Numbered from the stretch's first letter, positions 37,708 through 47,565 are shown. The stretch: 64,000 nt of DNA from Desulfogranum mediterraneum DSM 13871 (GCF_000429965.1 NZ_AUCW01000012.1:169675-233674), one strand, 5' to 3'. Notes: a model not told the origin generated them from the sequence alone. Numbers and translations are program-made.

Positions 37708-39446
37708 ACCCGAACAGGTGCCGGCCTGCGCTTCTCCCGCTCCTGCTGATCTGCCTGCTCCTCCTGGGGCTGTTCGGCCGGAGCCCCGCCTCTGGAGCCA
37801 CCCTCAGCGCCCGGGTGGACCGCAACCCGGTGGCCCTGGACGAATCGGTCCGTTTGGAACTGACCATCGACGATCCCTCTGCCGGGGAGCCGGATTTCAC
37901 TCCCCTGGAGTCGGCGTTTGAGATCCTGGGCCAGAGCAGCAGCTCCAATATCCAGATCATCAACGGTCGCCAGAGCCGCTCCCGCAGCTATCAGCTCACC
38001 CTCATGCCCAGGCGGGCAGGGACCCTGACCATTCCTGCCATCAGGGTGGGCTCTGCGCAGAGTAATCCGCTGGAGCTGGTGGTGACCGACCCTGCGGCCC
38101 CCTCAGGGGGGCGGGAAGAACGGGATCTCTTTCTGGAGGTAGAGGCCAGCCCCAGCAACCCCTATCTCCAGGCCCAGATCCTCTACACGGTCCGTCTCTA
38201 CATCGGCCTGTCCCTGGCCAACGGCAGCCTCTCGGAACCGGCAGCAGAACAACTCACGGTCCACAAGCTGGGCCAGGATCGCGAATTCAGCACCAGCCGC
38301 GACGGCAGGGGCTATCGGGTGATCGAACGGCGTTACGCCCTCTTTGCCCGGCAGAGCGGGCCCCTGATCATCCCGCCCCTGGTCTTCCAGGGGCAAAGTG
38401 GGAGAAGCTCTGCCTCACTCTTCGACCCCTTTGGCCGGGTCGGCCCCAGCCGCAGGGTCCGCTCCCAGGCCGTGGAGTTGGAGGTCAAGCCCCCTCCTGT
38501 CCAGGCAGAACTCCCCTGGCTGCCGGCCAGCGAGTTCAGGGCCAGCCTGGAACGCTCGGATCCGGATGCACCCATCCGGGCCGGAGAGCCCCTGACCCTG
38601 ACCCTGACCCTGGAGGCCCATGGCCTGGCCGGCAGCACTCTTCCTGAGCCCAGGATCAGAGGAGATGAGGCCCTGCGACTCTACCCTGATCAGGCCGATT
38701 TTGAACAACTCCAGGAGCAGGAGGGGATGGTGGGTATCCTCCGCAAGAAGATCGCCGTCATCCCTGCCAGGGCGGGCAGCTTCCGCCTGGAGGCCATCGA
38801 GATTCCCTGGTGGAACACCAGCCGGCAGCGTCCGGAGCTGGCCAGGATTCCGGCCATGCTCCTGGAGGTGGAACCCGGTCTGTCCCACCCGGGGACGGGA
38901 TCCGGACAGGCGCAAGAGACGGTTCCCCCTTCGGCAGCCCAGGCAGCCCCAACGGTCCCGACAGAGCCCACCCATCCGGGCCTGAAGAGCAACCCCTGGT
39001 TCTGGCTCAGCGGCCTGCTGGCCGGCGCCTGGCTGCTCACCCTCCTTGCCTGGCGGCAAAGCAGGCGCAGCCAAAAGACAAACAAGGCCGGCGAGGCAGA
39101 CGAAAAAGGGCGGCCAGCGGCCAAGGCTGCAACTGAGCTGCGGGAGTTGGCAGGCCAACTGCGGCAGGCCTGTCGGCGGCATCAGCCCCGCCAGGCCAGG
39201 CAACTCCTCAGCCGGCTGGCGCAGCTCGCTCCCCTGGAGTCACTGCAGCCGCTGGAGGAGGAGCTCGACCGGCTCAACCGTTATCTCTACGCCCAGGAGG
39301 ATGCTGCCGAAGCCTGGGATGGCAGCGCCCTATGGCAAGCATGGCAGACCTGGGAGCAGACCCGCAAGGGGGCGAAGCAGCGCGGCTCGGCCCGAAGGGG
39401 AGATGGCCTGGTACCGCTCTATGGTGATCACGAGCCGGCGGGCTGA
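37704..39446 (+). CDS. batD: BatD-like oxygen tolerance protein
   Basis: 580 residues. A signal peptide (PALLPLLLICLLLLGLFG) is followed by tandem beta-sandwich domains: TLSARVDRNPVALDESVRLEL opens the first, typical of BatD, and RRAGTLTIPAIRVG closes it. A helix at about 430-450 (WFWLSGLLAGAWLLTLLAW) leaves a cytoplasmic tail of coiled-coil character. The GTG overlapping the preceding stop (GTGA) is taken as start because it puts the signal peptide at the N-terminus; ATG 37635 with GGAGG upstream is an alternative. Last gene of Bat operon 2. Confidence 0.85.
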
Positions 39447-39466
39447 AGCCCCCGGCGCCGGCCTTA

Positions 39467-39973
39467 TCAGGCGGCTGCAACCCGCTCATAGGCGCTGCGG
39501 ATCTGCTGGTTGAAACAGACCAGATAGACCAGCTCGATCCTGCTTCCTGCCTCCAGGTGCTGGCTGATGGTCTGGTAGGCGATCCCGCAGGCCTGGTCAA
39601 GGGGAAAGCCATAGACCCCGCAACTGACCGCAGGAAAGGCGATGGATCTCAACTCGTACTCTTCGGCCAGCCTGAGGGATTCCCGGTAGCAGGAGGCCAG
39701 CAGGCTGGTCTCACCTGCGCTGCCGCCCCGCCAGATAGGCCCCACGGTATGGATCACATAGCGGGCCGGGAGCTTGAAGCCCGGAGTGATCTTGGCGGCC
39801 CCGGTGGCACAGCCGCCCAGGGGCACGCAGGCTGCCAGCAATTCAGGCCCGGCAGCCCGGTGGATGGCCCCATCCACCCCCCCCCCGCCCCGCAGGCCGT
39901 TGTTGGCGGCATTGACAATGGCATCGACCTCCAAGGTGGTGATATCGCCATCAATGATCTCTATGCTTCCCAT
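39467..39973 (-). CDS. Macrodomain protein (ADP-ribose/O-acetyl-ADP-ribose hydrolase type)
   Basis: 168 residues, one complete MacroD-type domain. Motifs are [28 protein letters not shown] split over residues 8-35, the catalytic-loop [26 protein letters not shown], and [16 protein letters not shown]. The family removes ADP-ribose from acetate, aspartate/glutamate or nucleic-acid ends. GGAGG is 6 bases before the ATG. It converges with batD and is divergent from the large FAD/Fe-S gene. Confidence 0.93.
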   Translation of the reverse strand: MGSIEIIDGDITTLEVDAIVNAANNGLRGGGGVDGAIHRAAGPELLAACVPLGGCATGAAKITPGFKLPARYVIHTVGPIWRGGSAGETSLLASCYRESLRLAEEYELRSIAFPAVSCGVYGFPLDQACGIAYQTISQHLEAGSRIELVYLVCFNQQIRSAYERVAAA

Positions 39974-40189
39974 GGCATCCTCCTCTGCAGCTGCTGATTA
40001 CTTTTTCCGCTGTTTTTTCAAAAATTATAATAGCATTTTTGCGGCGCCAAGCGTACACTTAGCACCATTGTAGGTAGAGTGGCAAGGAATGTCTCCTCCG
40101 CAGACCTGCTCATCGAAAAGACTATCCTCATATCTGACCCCTTGCCCAGTAAGACCTCTCCATGTTGTAATCCAAGCGGCAGTTCCCCT

Positions 40190-40210
40190 GGTATCTTTTG
40201 ATGATATACC
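40190..40210. promoter_or_regulatory. Imperfect palindrome upstream of the FAD/Fe-S oxidoreductase gene
   Basis: GGTATCTTTTGATGATATACC has GGTAT/ATACC arms and lies about 58 bases before the ATG. It is a candidate operator. The rest of the 290-base divergent gap shows no clear feature. Confidence 0.25.
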
Positions 40211-40267
40211 ATAAGTTCCCCTGTTACAGGCAGTGACCTCTTTTTCAAACTCGATTAACGCAGAACC

Positions 40268-43200
40268 ATGAATATAAATAACTACCGGGAAATTCCTTAC
40301 AATTTCACCTCAGCAGATGACCGGCTGATCATCAATCACCTCTTCGGCGCCGAGGTCTGGTCCGACCTGGAGGAGCTCAGGAGTCAACGGATCACCGGCC
40401 GATCCGCCCGGCTGGTGATGCGTTTCATGGGGGACCTGTTCATCCTCCATCGCAACCCCTTTCTCCGCCAGGAGCTGATCGACTCCAAGAAACGGCGCCA
40501 TAACTTCTTTGATACCGCGGAAAAAGATCTCTCCATCATCGAGAACACCGCCAAACACGCCACTGCCCTGGAATCCAGCCGCAACCAAAAGGTGCTCAAC
40601 CTGGTCCACCTCTGCACCGACCGCCTCAAGGCGCTACGCCGCGAGATCAGCGGTGCCAAGGCCCGACGAGAGCAAATCAAAAAACAGCTGGGCAGTATCA
40701 TCGGCCGGGACAATGTCTGCTTTGATCCCTTTTCCCTGATCAGCCATGCCACCGATGCCACGGACTGGCGGCTCTATCTGCCCCTGGCCATTCTCAGGCC
40801 CGATCAGGAGAGCCAGGTCGCGCCGCTGATGCGGGCCGTGGAAGAGCTCGGCCTCCACATCATCCCCAGGGGCGGGGGCACCGGCCTGACCGGCGGCAGC
40901 GTCCCGGTCAAGGGCAACTGCGTGATCATCAACACCGAGAAACTCAACCGCATCTTTCCGGTGAGCTACCAGCAGCTGAGCGATGATGCAGCGGAAAAGG
41001 TACCGGTGCTCAAGCTGGAAGCCGGGGTGATCACCCAGGATGCCATGGCCGCAGCAGAAGAGCAGGGGCTGGTCTTTGCCACCGATCCCACCAGCGCCTG
41101 GGCCTCCACCATCGGCGGCAACATCGCAGAGAACGCCGGGGGCAAGACCGCGGTCCTCTGGGGAACCGCCATCGACAACATCCTCTCCTACAAGATTGCC
41201 ATGCCCGGGGCCGAGCTGTTCACCGTGCGCCGGGTCAACCATCCCCTGCGCAAGATCCTGCCCGAGGACCTGGTCTGCTATGAGGTCCTCAACAGCAGGC
41301 AGCAGCCGGTCCGGCAGATCGAACTTAGAGGCGACGAGATCCGCAAGAAGGGGTTGTGGAAGGATATCACCAACAAGGCCCTCAAGGGGCTTCCCGGGGT
41401 CCAGAAGGAGGGCACCGACGGGGTGATCACCTCGGCCGAGTTCGTCCTCTACCAGGCCTATGAGGAAAAACAGACCTTCTGTCTGGAGTTCTTTGGCCAG
41501 GACATGGACGAGGCCAGCCGGGTCATCGTCGAGATCTCCGAGGAGTTCACCAACCACCAGGGTCAGGAGGCCCTGATGGCCCTGGAGCACTTTGACGAGG
41601 AGTATATCCGGGCCATCAACTACAAGTTCAAGGCCGCCCGCAGCGAGAGTCCCAAGGCGGTGCTCTTGATCGACATGGTGGGCCACGACCAGGAGCAGAT
41701 CAACCGCGGTCGGGAGCGGCTGGTGAAGTTGCTGGATCCCTACGTCAACACCGAGACCTTCATTGCCCGGGATAACGAGGAGGCGGTCCGTTTCTGGCGG
41801 GACCGCAAGCGGCTGGGGGCCATTGCCGCCCGCACCAACGCCTTTAAGCTCAACGAGGATATCGTCCTGCCCCTGCCGGCCCTGGCCGAATTTGCCCGTT
41901 TTGTGGACGCCTACAACATCGAAGAGGATATCTACAACAAACAGTGCTTTGTCCGCTCCACCCTGGAGTACCTCAAGACCGCAGAACCCATCGAAGATCC
42001 GGACTGGCTGGAGGCCAAGAAACCCAAGGCCGAAGAGCTCTGCCGTGAGACCCTGGCCAGGCTGGAGCTGCGGACCACCGAGTCGGTCCGCCACCACGCC
42101 TACATCAACCAGCTGCTGGCCGACCTGTTGGAACTGTTCCGGGGCTACAGCCGGGTAAGCGCCAATATCGAACGGACCTACGAGCAGGTCCGGACCAAGC
42201 GGATCGTCATTGCCACCCACATGCATGCCGGCGACGGCAACGTCCATGTCAACATCCCGGTTTTTTCCAATGACCGGGCCATGATGAAACGGGCGGAAAA
42301 GACCGCTGAAGATATCATGGCCAAGGCCGTGGAACTGGACGGGGTGGTCAGTGGGGAACACGGAATCGGTATCACCAAGATGAAGTTCCTGGATGCTGAA
42401 CGGGTGGAGGAGCTGAACCGTTACCGCCGGGAGGTGGACCCCAAGGGACTGATGAATCCCGGCAAGCTGGATGATCCCCAGATCATCGACAAGGTCTTTA
42501 CCCCCTCCTTCAACCTGCTGGAGCTGGAGGCCCGGATTCTCCAGTACGGCTCCCTGGAGGCGCTCTCGGCCAAGATCTCCCGCTGCATCCGCTGCGGCAA
42601 GTGCAAGGCCGACTGCTGCGTATTCTTCCCCGGAACCAACCTCTTCTTTCATCCCCGCAACAAGAACCTGGTGATCGGCGCCCTGATCGAGGCCCTGCTC
42701 TACGACATCCAGCGCTCCCGCTTCCCCCGCTTCAACCAGCTGAAGTACCTGGAAGAGGTGGCAGACCACTGCACCATGTGCCACAAGTGCCTCTCCCCCT
42801 GTCCGGTGGATATCGACACGGCCGAGGTCTCCATCCTGGAGCGGGAGATCCTCCGGGACTTCGGCTACAAGCATTCACCTCCCCAGACCAGGATGTCGCT
42901 CTTCTACCTGAAGAATCGCAACAAATACTTCAACGCCTTTTTTCGCAAGACCGTGGTTGAGTGGGGTGCTGGCCTCCAGCGCCAGGCCAGCCAGCTCCTC
43001 CACCGGCTCCCGGCCCTGGCCGAGAAACGCTGGCCACCCCTGGAGCTGCTCCGCTCGGAGATGGCACCGGCCTCCAAGACCACCCTGCGGGATATCCTGC
43101 CACCAACGGCCAGCAGCGAGACCCTGCTGATCCATCCTCCGGAAGAGTCTGAGAAAACGATCTTTTACTTCCCCGGCTGTGGTTCGGAACGGCTCTATGC

Positions 43201-43909
43201 CGAGATCTCCATGGCCTCGATCTACATCCTCTTAAAGAACCGGGTACGGATCGTGCTGCCGCCCTCCTTCCTCTGCTGCGGCTTCCCGGCCAGGGTCAAT
43301 GCCAAGAAGAAGATGCACGCCGAACTGAGCCTGCGGAACACCATCATCCTCAGTCAGATCAGGGACATGCTGGGTTATATTAACTTTGATGCCTTTGTGA
43401 TCAGCTGCGGGACCTGCAAGGAGGCCCTGGCAGAGATGGGGGTGGAAGAGATCTTTGGCTGCAGGATCAGCGATGTCTCCCGATTCACCCTGGACAACCA
43501 GATCCAGCCTCTGGATCTCCAGGATCAGCCCCACTGCCTCTACCATGCCCCCTGCCACGACTCCCTGGAGGGAGGCGGGGCCGCGATGATTCAGGCTGCC
43601 CTCTCCGCTCGGGTCACCCCGGTGCCCAACTGCTGTTCCGAGGCCGGCACCATGGCCCTCTCCCGGCCGGACATCTCCGGCGCCATGCTCCAACGCAAGG
43701 GCGAGGCCATGGAACAGGCCCTGGCCATGAACACGGCCACCGAGATCCTGACCAACTGCCCCTCCTGTATCTCCGGCCTCAGCCGTAACCAGGCCAAGGG
43801 GGCACGGCCGGTCCACCTGGCGGAAAAACTGGCCCTGACCATGGGCGGCACCAACTGGCAGGAGGAACTGAAAACCCTGCTCAACAAAATCGAGGTGGTC
43901 ACCTTCTAG
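40268..43909 (+). CDS. DUF3683 FAD-linked oxidase/Fe-S (GlpC-like) fusion oxidoreductase
   Basis: 1213 residues. An N-terminal DUF3683 region covers about 1-160. The FAD_binding_4 domain has IPRGGGTGLTGGSVPVKGN at about 198-216. The FAD-oxidase C-terminal domain includes ATHMHAGDGNVHVNIPVF and VSGEHGIG. Two Fe-S motifs follow, CIRCGKCKADCC and CTMCHKCLSPCPVD, then a CCG-type heterodisulfide-reductase-like domain (FFPGCGSERLY, LCCGFPAR, CGTCKEAL, YHAPCHDS). Related D-lactate/glycolate-type dehydrogenases pass electrons from a 2-hydroxyacid to a membrane carrier. All expected cysteines are present. It stands alone, with a terminator after it. Confidence 0.88.
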   Translation: MNINNYREIPYNFTSADDRLIINHLFGAEVWSDLEELRSQRITGRSARLVMRFMGDLFILHRNPFLRQELIDSKKRRHNFFDTAEKDLSIIENTAKHATALESSRNQKVLNLVHLCTDRLKALRREISGAKARREQIKKQLGSIIGRDNVCFDPFSLISHATDATDWRLYLPLAILRPDQESQVAPLMRAVEELGLHIIPRGGGTGLTGGSVPVKGNCVIINTEKLNRIFPVSYQQLSDDAAEKVPVLKLEAGVITQDAMAAAEEQGLVFATDPTSAWASTIGGNIAENAGGKTAVLWGTAIDNILSYKIAMPGAELFTVRRVNHPLRKILPEDLVCYEVLNSRQQPVRQIELRGDEIRKKGLWKDITNKALKGLPGVQKEGTDGVITSAEFVLYQAYEEKQTFCLEFFGQDMDEASRVIVEISEEFTNHQGQEALMALEHFDEEYIRAINYKFKAARSESPKAVLLIDMVGHDQEQINRGRERLVKLLDPYVNTETFIARDNEEAVRFWRDRKRLGAIAARTNAFKLNEDIVLPLPALAEFARFVDAYNIEEDIYNKQCFVRSTLEYLKTAEPIEDPDWLEAKKPKAEELCRETLARLELRTTESVRHHAYINQLLADLLELFRGYSRVSANIERTYEQVRTKRIVIATHMHAGDGNVHVNIPVFSNDRAMMKRAEKTAEDIMAKAVELDGVVSGEHGIGITKMKFLDAERVEELNRYRREVDPKGLMNPGKLDDPQIIDKVFTPSFNLLELEARILQYGSLEALSAKISRCIRCGKCKADCCVFFPGTNLFFHPRNKNLVIGALIEALLYDIQRSRFPRFNQLKYLEEVADHCTMCHKCLSPCPVDIDTAEVSILEREILRDFGYKHSPPQTRMSLFYLKNRNKYFNAFFRKTVVEWGAGLQRQASQLLHRLPALAEKRWPPLELLRSEMAPASKTTLRDILPPTASSETLLIHPPEESEKTIFYFPGCGSERLYAEISMASIYILLKNRVRIVLPPSFLCCGFPARVNAKKKMHAELSLRNTIILSQIRDMLGYINFDAFVISCGTCKEALAEMGVEEIFGCRISDVSRFTLDNQIQPLDLQDQPHCLYHAPCHDSLEGGGAAMIQAALSARVTPVPNCCSEAGTMALSRPDISGAMLQRKGEAMEQALAMNTATEILTNCPSCISGLSRNQAKGARPVHLAEKLALTMGGTNWQEELKTLLNKIEVVTF

Positions 43910-43930
43910 GCCGGCTCATCTTTCGCAGCC

Positions 43931-43968
43931 GGGCCGCGGCTCTCCCTCTGAGGAGAGAGCCGCGGCCC
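43931..43968 (+). terminator. Hairpin between the oxidoreductase and permease genes
   Basis: GGGCCGCGGCTCTC and GAGAGCCGCGGCCC form a perfect 14-bp stem with a 10-base loop in a convergent gap. The 3' side is CT-rich rather than a U-run; it may serve both directions. Confidence 0.65.
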
Positions 43969-44066
43969 CTCTCTTCACCCTCCTTCACCCTCCCCCCCAC
44001 CTGGGCCACAGCCCCGGGCTCCCGCTTAGCCCGGCCTGAATGGTAAACGTCTTAACGGCGAACTTC

Positions 44067-45269
44067 TCAGCGGGGAAAATTCCGCTGATAGTAGACATGC
44101 CCCTTCTTGCGGCTCAGCCGGATCTTCACAAAAGCCAGAATAGGTTTGATCGAAAAGAGGAGCAGCAACCCGGCCGCTGCCAGCTGCAGCCCATGGGGCA
44201 CGGCCTCGGTGGAGGCCCCGATCACTGCCTGGGGAGAGATCTCCAGCAGTTGGTAGAGCCAGTCCACCCCCAGGCCAAAGGCCATGGCCGTCAGCGCCAC
44301 CACCAGTAGATAGCGCAGGGTGCTCTTCCTGCCCAGGACGCTGAACAGCACCGACAGGGAGGTGACATTGGTTGCCGGCCCCACCAAGAGGAAGACCAGG
44401 GCCACCCCGGGACTGACGCCCTTGAGGATCAGGGCCGCGGCAACAGGGGTAGAGGCCGAGGCACAGATATAGAGGGGGATGCCGAAGAGCAGCATCACCA
44501 GCATGGAACCCAGGCCGCCCCCCAGCCAACTCGCCATAAACTCGTCCGGGATCAGATAGGTGATCCCACCGGCCAGGAGCACCCCTGCAAAAAACCAGAC
44601 CGCGATATCGCCCCAGACCTCGGTGAGGGCAAAACAGAGCCCTGCCCAGAGCTTACGGGCAAACCCCACCATGAGCCCAGCCGGCCGCGCACCGGACTGC
44701 TCCTGCGGGGGACCATGACTGGGGCAGCACTGATCGCTCCAGCCATCGCCGTCACCATTGCCCATGGTATCGAACACCGCTGCGAAGGTATGGGCCCCTG
44801 AGTCAGCCTTTTTTCCGTTATTCTCGCCCGGGAGCGCTCCTGCCCTGGCCGGATCATAGGAGATGCTGTTTTCCAAAAAACCGCCGGTCAGGGCCGTGAC
44901 AAAGGCGGCCACCGGCCGCACCACAGTCATCAACGGATCCAGGAGGGCATAGGTCACGGCCATGGAATCCACCCCTGATTCCGGGGTGGAGATCAGAAAG
45001 GCGGTGACTGCCCCCTTGTTGGCACCCTGCTTTTTCAATGAAACCGCAGCCGGCAATACCCCGCAGGAGCAGATGGGCAGCGGCACCCCCAAGAGGGCGG
45101 CCTTAAGCACCGACCAGTAGCGACCCCTGCCCAGGTGACGGGCGATAAAGGCGGTGCTCAAGAAGACCTTCAACAGACCGGCAATCAAGAGCCCGGCCAA
45201 CATGAAAAACGATGAATCCAGCAAGATCTGCCAGGATTCAGCTAATATACCAATAATACTTGCTTTCAT
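44067..45269 (-). CDS. SO_0444-type Cu/Zn efflux permease (DUF318/ArsP superfamily)
   Basis: 400 residues in two homologous bundles of about four helices. Each has the permease signature: PLPICSCGVLPAAVSLKKQGA in the first (Cys pair CSC), and GIPLYICASASTPVAAALIL in the second. The loop between them contains Asp/Cys/His-rich DQCCPSHG, a possible metal site. The family pumps or handles metal ions at the inner membrane. AAGGAAG lies before the ATG. The ArsR/SmtB gene starts just upstream and is cotranscribed (19-base gap), which supports a metal-controlled efflux operon. Confidence 0.82.
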   Translation of the reverse strand: MKASIIGILAESWQILLDSSFFMLAGLLIAGLLKVFLSTAFIARHLGRGRYWSVLKAALLGVPLPICSCGVLPAAVSLKKQGANKGAVTAFLISTPESGVDSMAVTYALLDPLMTVVRPVAAFVTALTGGFLENSISYDPARAGALPGENNGKKADSGAHTFAAVFDTMGNGDGDGWSDQCCPSHGPPQEQSGARPAGLMVGFARKLWAGLCFALTEVWGDIAVWFFAGVLLAGGITYLIPDEFMASWLGGGLGSMLVMLLFGIPLYICASASTPVAAALILKGVSPGVALVFLLVGPATNVTSLSVLFSVLGRKSTLRYLLVVALTAMAFGLGVDWLYQLLEISPQAVIGASTEAVPHGLQLAAAGLLLLFSIKPILAFVKIRLSRKKGHVYYQRNFPR

Positions 45270-45288
45270 TGCTTTTCTTCCTTAAGGC

Positions 45289-45663
45289 TCAGCTTCCTTG
45301 CCGGGGCTCATCGATATGTTCCAGGCCGGTGGCGATCAGTTCACGGACATGATCATCGGCCAGCCGGTAGTAGAGTACCGTGCCGCTGCGGCGGTTCCTG
45401 ACCAGGTCGATGGTGCGCAGCAGCCGGAGTTGGTGACTGACCGCCGACTCAGAGACCTCCAGAAAGGCGGCCAGGTCACAGACACACATCTCCTGCTCGG
45501 CAAGGGCCAGCAACAAACGCAGCCGATTGGGATCCCCCAGGGCCTTGAAGAGCTGCGCCAGCCTGGCAGCCCGCTCCTGACTGATCACCGTTTGCCGGGC
45601 CCGCTCCACCCGCTCACCATGGATCATCCTGACCGCACAGCGATCCTCCATCGCATCTGCCAT
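45289..45663 (-). CDS. ArsR/SmtB-family metal-sensing repressor
   Basis: 124 residues, winged helix: LFKALGDPNRLRLLLALAE, EMCVCDLAAFLEVSESAVSHQLRLL, then the wing NRRSGTVLYYRL and DDHVRELIATGLEHIDE. The CVC motif at the start of the recognition region is the alpha-3 metal site of CadC/ArsR-type members. DDH and HIDE near alpha-5 could form an SmtB-type zinc site. AAGGAG is 4 bases before the ATG. An operator-like palindrome is just upstream (45680). It presumably represses itself and the permease until metal binds. Confidence 0.9.
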   Translation of the reverse strand: MADAMEDRCAVRMIHGERVERARQTVISQERAARLAQLFKALGDPNRLRLLLALAEQEMCVCDLAAFLEVSESAVSHQLRLLRTIDLVRNRRSGTVLYYRLADDHVRELIATGLEHIDEPRQGS

Positions 45664-45679
45664 TCCTTCTCCTTTTTCC

Positions 45680-45701
45680 TATGTGAATATATGTTCAGAT
45701 A
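45680..45701 (-). promoter_or_regulatory. ArsR/SmtB-type operator
   Basis: On the minus strand the site reads TATCTGAACATATATTCACA, an imperfect palindrome like known SmtB/CadC operators (TGAACA-n-TATTCA). It lies 17 bases before the regulator's ATG. Confidence 0.65.
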
Positions 45702-45847
45702 CTACAGCAGCGAGCCGGGATGTCAAGGGCAATGGCTCCGCAGCAAACCGACTGTGGGAAAGAGAACGGCAGCCCTCCCTGCACCCAACTCACCCGCCCT
45801 TTTCTTCCAGCTCTGCAGACCACATGTTTCGCCTTGCCTAAATTTTA

Positions 45848-45874
45848 TTGACAAACCTCATCTCCAGGTATAAT
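45848..45874 (+). promoter_or_regulatory. Candidate promoter, possibly Fur-controlled, for the iron-response cluster
   Basis: A perfect TTGACA (45848-45853) and a perfect TATAAT (45869-45874) are 15 bases apart, shorter than ideal. The -10 runs into TATAATCATTAG, which matches half of a Fur box (AATCATTA). Repeat copy E lies between it and the porin gene. Confidence 0.35.
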
Positions 45875-45914
45875 CATTAGTCGCGCCTAAAAAACACCCT
45901 GCCCTAAAATAGAG

Positions 45915-46053
45915 GGGCCCTTGAAAAATCAGATTTTTCGATCAAGGTCAAGGCGTGCGACAAATAGTCCTGCAGGCATGTATTTGATATACTGAAGATA
46001 AAATCTTGACCGCACGGCCAAGGTTGGAAGAAAAATCAATTTCAAGGTAGCCC
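45915..46053 (+). repeat. MITE-like ~140-bp repeat, copy E
   Basis: The best-preserved ends: GGGCCCTTGAAAAATCAG on the left, and the complement of the right end reads GGGCTACCTTGAAATTGATT, so it has ~25-base imperfect terminal inverted repeats. The interior shares TCGATCAAGGTCAAGGCG and TATTTGATAT with copies at 14.7-15.6 kb. It lies 30 kb from them, inside the leader of the porin gene. Confidence 0.75.
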
Positions 46054-46193
46054 ATGGTTCGGCTGATCTCGTTCAGCTCGGATTGTATAGTTGGCCTGGC
46101 CGTCATAGGGCCGACAGAACAAAGAGGGCTTCCAATCTGAGGACCGAGGCGGACTTGGCCCATACTGTTATCAACACCACTTTGAGGGAAAGA

Positions 46194-47468
46194 GTGAAAA
46201 AATTCCACAAAACACTAAGCGCAACCCTGGGACTCGGGATGGCCCTGACAGGGAGCAGCGCCTTTGCTGTTGACTCGGATCTGGAGCAGCTGCAGGAACA
46301 GGTTCGACAGTTAATCGCTCAAAACCAGCAGCTCAGCAAACGGGTCGCAGCAATGGAACAAGAGAGACCAGCCCAGCCCGAGCCAATCAGGGCAGGGGGC
46401 ATCTCCTCTTCTCCGGTCCCCGAGGAGCTCCTCCGGACCAAGGTCCAGCAGCAGGTGCTCAAGGAGATCCGCAGGCAGCAGGAGGCCGAGGGAAAATCAC
46501 AACAGATAAATGACTACGTCACCCTGTTTGGACTCATCGAGGCTGAAGCGGTTGTGGGCGACGATTTCGCGGGCGATGCTGCAAGCGAGTTCAATGTGGC
46601 CACCGTTGAGCTGGGTTTTGACGCCCAACTTTCGGACTGGGTTGTCGGCCATATCCTTGCCAAGTATGAAGGCGGAGAGGAAGACCAGCACCTCTTTATC
46701 GATGAAGCCAATATCTGGTTGGGCAACTATCAAAAATTTCCCGTTCTGCTCACTGCCGGTAAATTTTACCTGCCATTTGGCCAATTTGACACCAACATGG
46801 TGCAGGACCCACTCACCCTTGAAGTTGGTGAAATAAACGCCCCGGGCCTGGCAATCGGCGTGGAGCAGCATGGTTTTACGGGGGCACTCTACAGCTACAA
46901 GGGGATGAACGAGACCGACGGCAACGACACCATCAAAGGCTTTGGCGCGATGCTGTCCTACCATCATGAAATCGACGAGACCCGGGTGGATGCCGGGGCA
47001 AGCTGGGTGAGTAACCTTGCAGATTCAGGAGGAATATCCGACGCCTTTGATGGTGCCGGCCTGGACTCGATCATCGACCAGGTCCCCGGGTTCGGGGTCT
47101 ACCTCACCGCAGGTTACGGACCATTTTCGCTGATCAGTGAATATATCCAGGCGATCGATCCCTTTGCCCCTTCGGAACTGGACTTTAAGGGTGAAGGCGC
47201 ACAACCCAAGGCCTGGAACGCCGAACTTGCCTACGCCACAGCTCTCTTGGGAAAAGAAACGATATTTGCAGTGGGCTATCAGGGCACAGCCGAGGCACTG
47301 GCCTTGGAACTGCCCTACGCCCGCTATATGGGAGCGGTCAGCATGGTCCTGTTTGAGGGAACCAGCCTTACCCTCGAATATTTCCATGACAGCGATTACG
47401 ATGAAGACGAGGGGGGCAGCGGTGAGGATGCCGATGTCTTTACCGCCCAACTGGCCTACGAATTCTAA
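46194..47468 (+). CDS. LbtU-like outer-membrane (siderophore) porin
   Basis: 424 residues. GTG 46194 is taken as start because AGGGA lies 4 bases upstream and a proper signal peptide then follows (KTLSATLGLGMALTGSSAFA). Next comes a short coiled coil (LEQLQEQVRQLIAQNQQLSKR), as in trimeric porins. The rest is alternating beta-strand sequence ending with a C-terminal aromatic (FTAQLAYEF), the usual outer-membrane barrel signal. The DYVTLFGLIEAEAVVG start and AGKFYLPFGQFDTNMV are typical of the LbtU family, whose Legionella member takes up legiobactin. The neighbouring flavodoxin supports an iron-limitation role. Confidence 0.78.
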   Translation: MKKFHKTLSATLGLGMALTGSSAFAVDSDLEQLQEQVRQLIAQNQQLSKRVAAMEQERPAQPEPIRAGGISSSPVPEELLRTKVQQQVLKEIRRQQEAEGKSQQINDYVTLFGLIEAEAVVGDDFAGDAASEFNVATVELGFDAQLSDWVVGHILAKYEGGEEDQHLFIDEANIWLGNYQKFPVLLTAGKFYLPFGQFDTNMVQDPLTLEVGEINAPGLAIGVEQHGFTGALYSYKGMNETDGNDTIKGFGAMLSYHHEIDETRVDAGASWVSNLADSGGISDAFDGAGLDSIIDQVPGFGVYLTAGYGPFSLISEYIQAIDPFAPSELDFKGEGAQPKAWNAELAYATALLGKETIFAVGYQGTAEALALELPYARYMGAVSMVLFEGTSLTLEYFHDSDYDEDEGGSGEDADVFTAQLAYEF

Positions 47469-47472
47469 GCCC

Positions 47473-47507
47473 TTCCCGGCTCACCCTGGTGCGCCGGGAA
47501 TTATTTT
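47473..47507 (+). terminator. Intrinsic terminator after the porin gene
   Basis: TTCCCGGC and GCCGGGAA arms with a 12-base loop, followed directly by TTATTTT. Expression of the downstream genes may therefore be lower than that of the porin, or come from their own promoter. Confidence 0.7.
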
Positions 47508-47565
47508 ACGCCTCAAATTAGACACCACTAACACTATTAAACAAAGCTAACCAATGGAGAGCGAA

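Noticed and set aside
40634..42874. 746-codon antisense ORF inside the FAD/Fe-S gene
   Set aside because: A GC-rich shadow frame: the sense strand has clear FAD and Fe-S motifs, while the antisense product is low-complexity in G, V, D and L.
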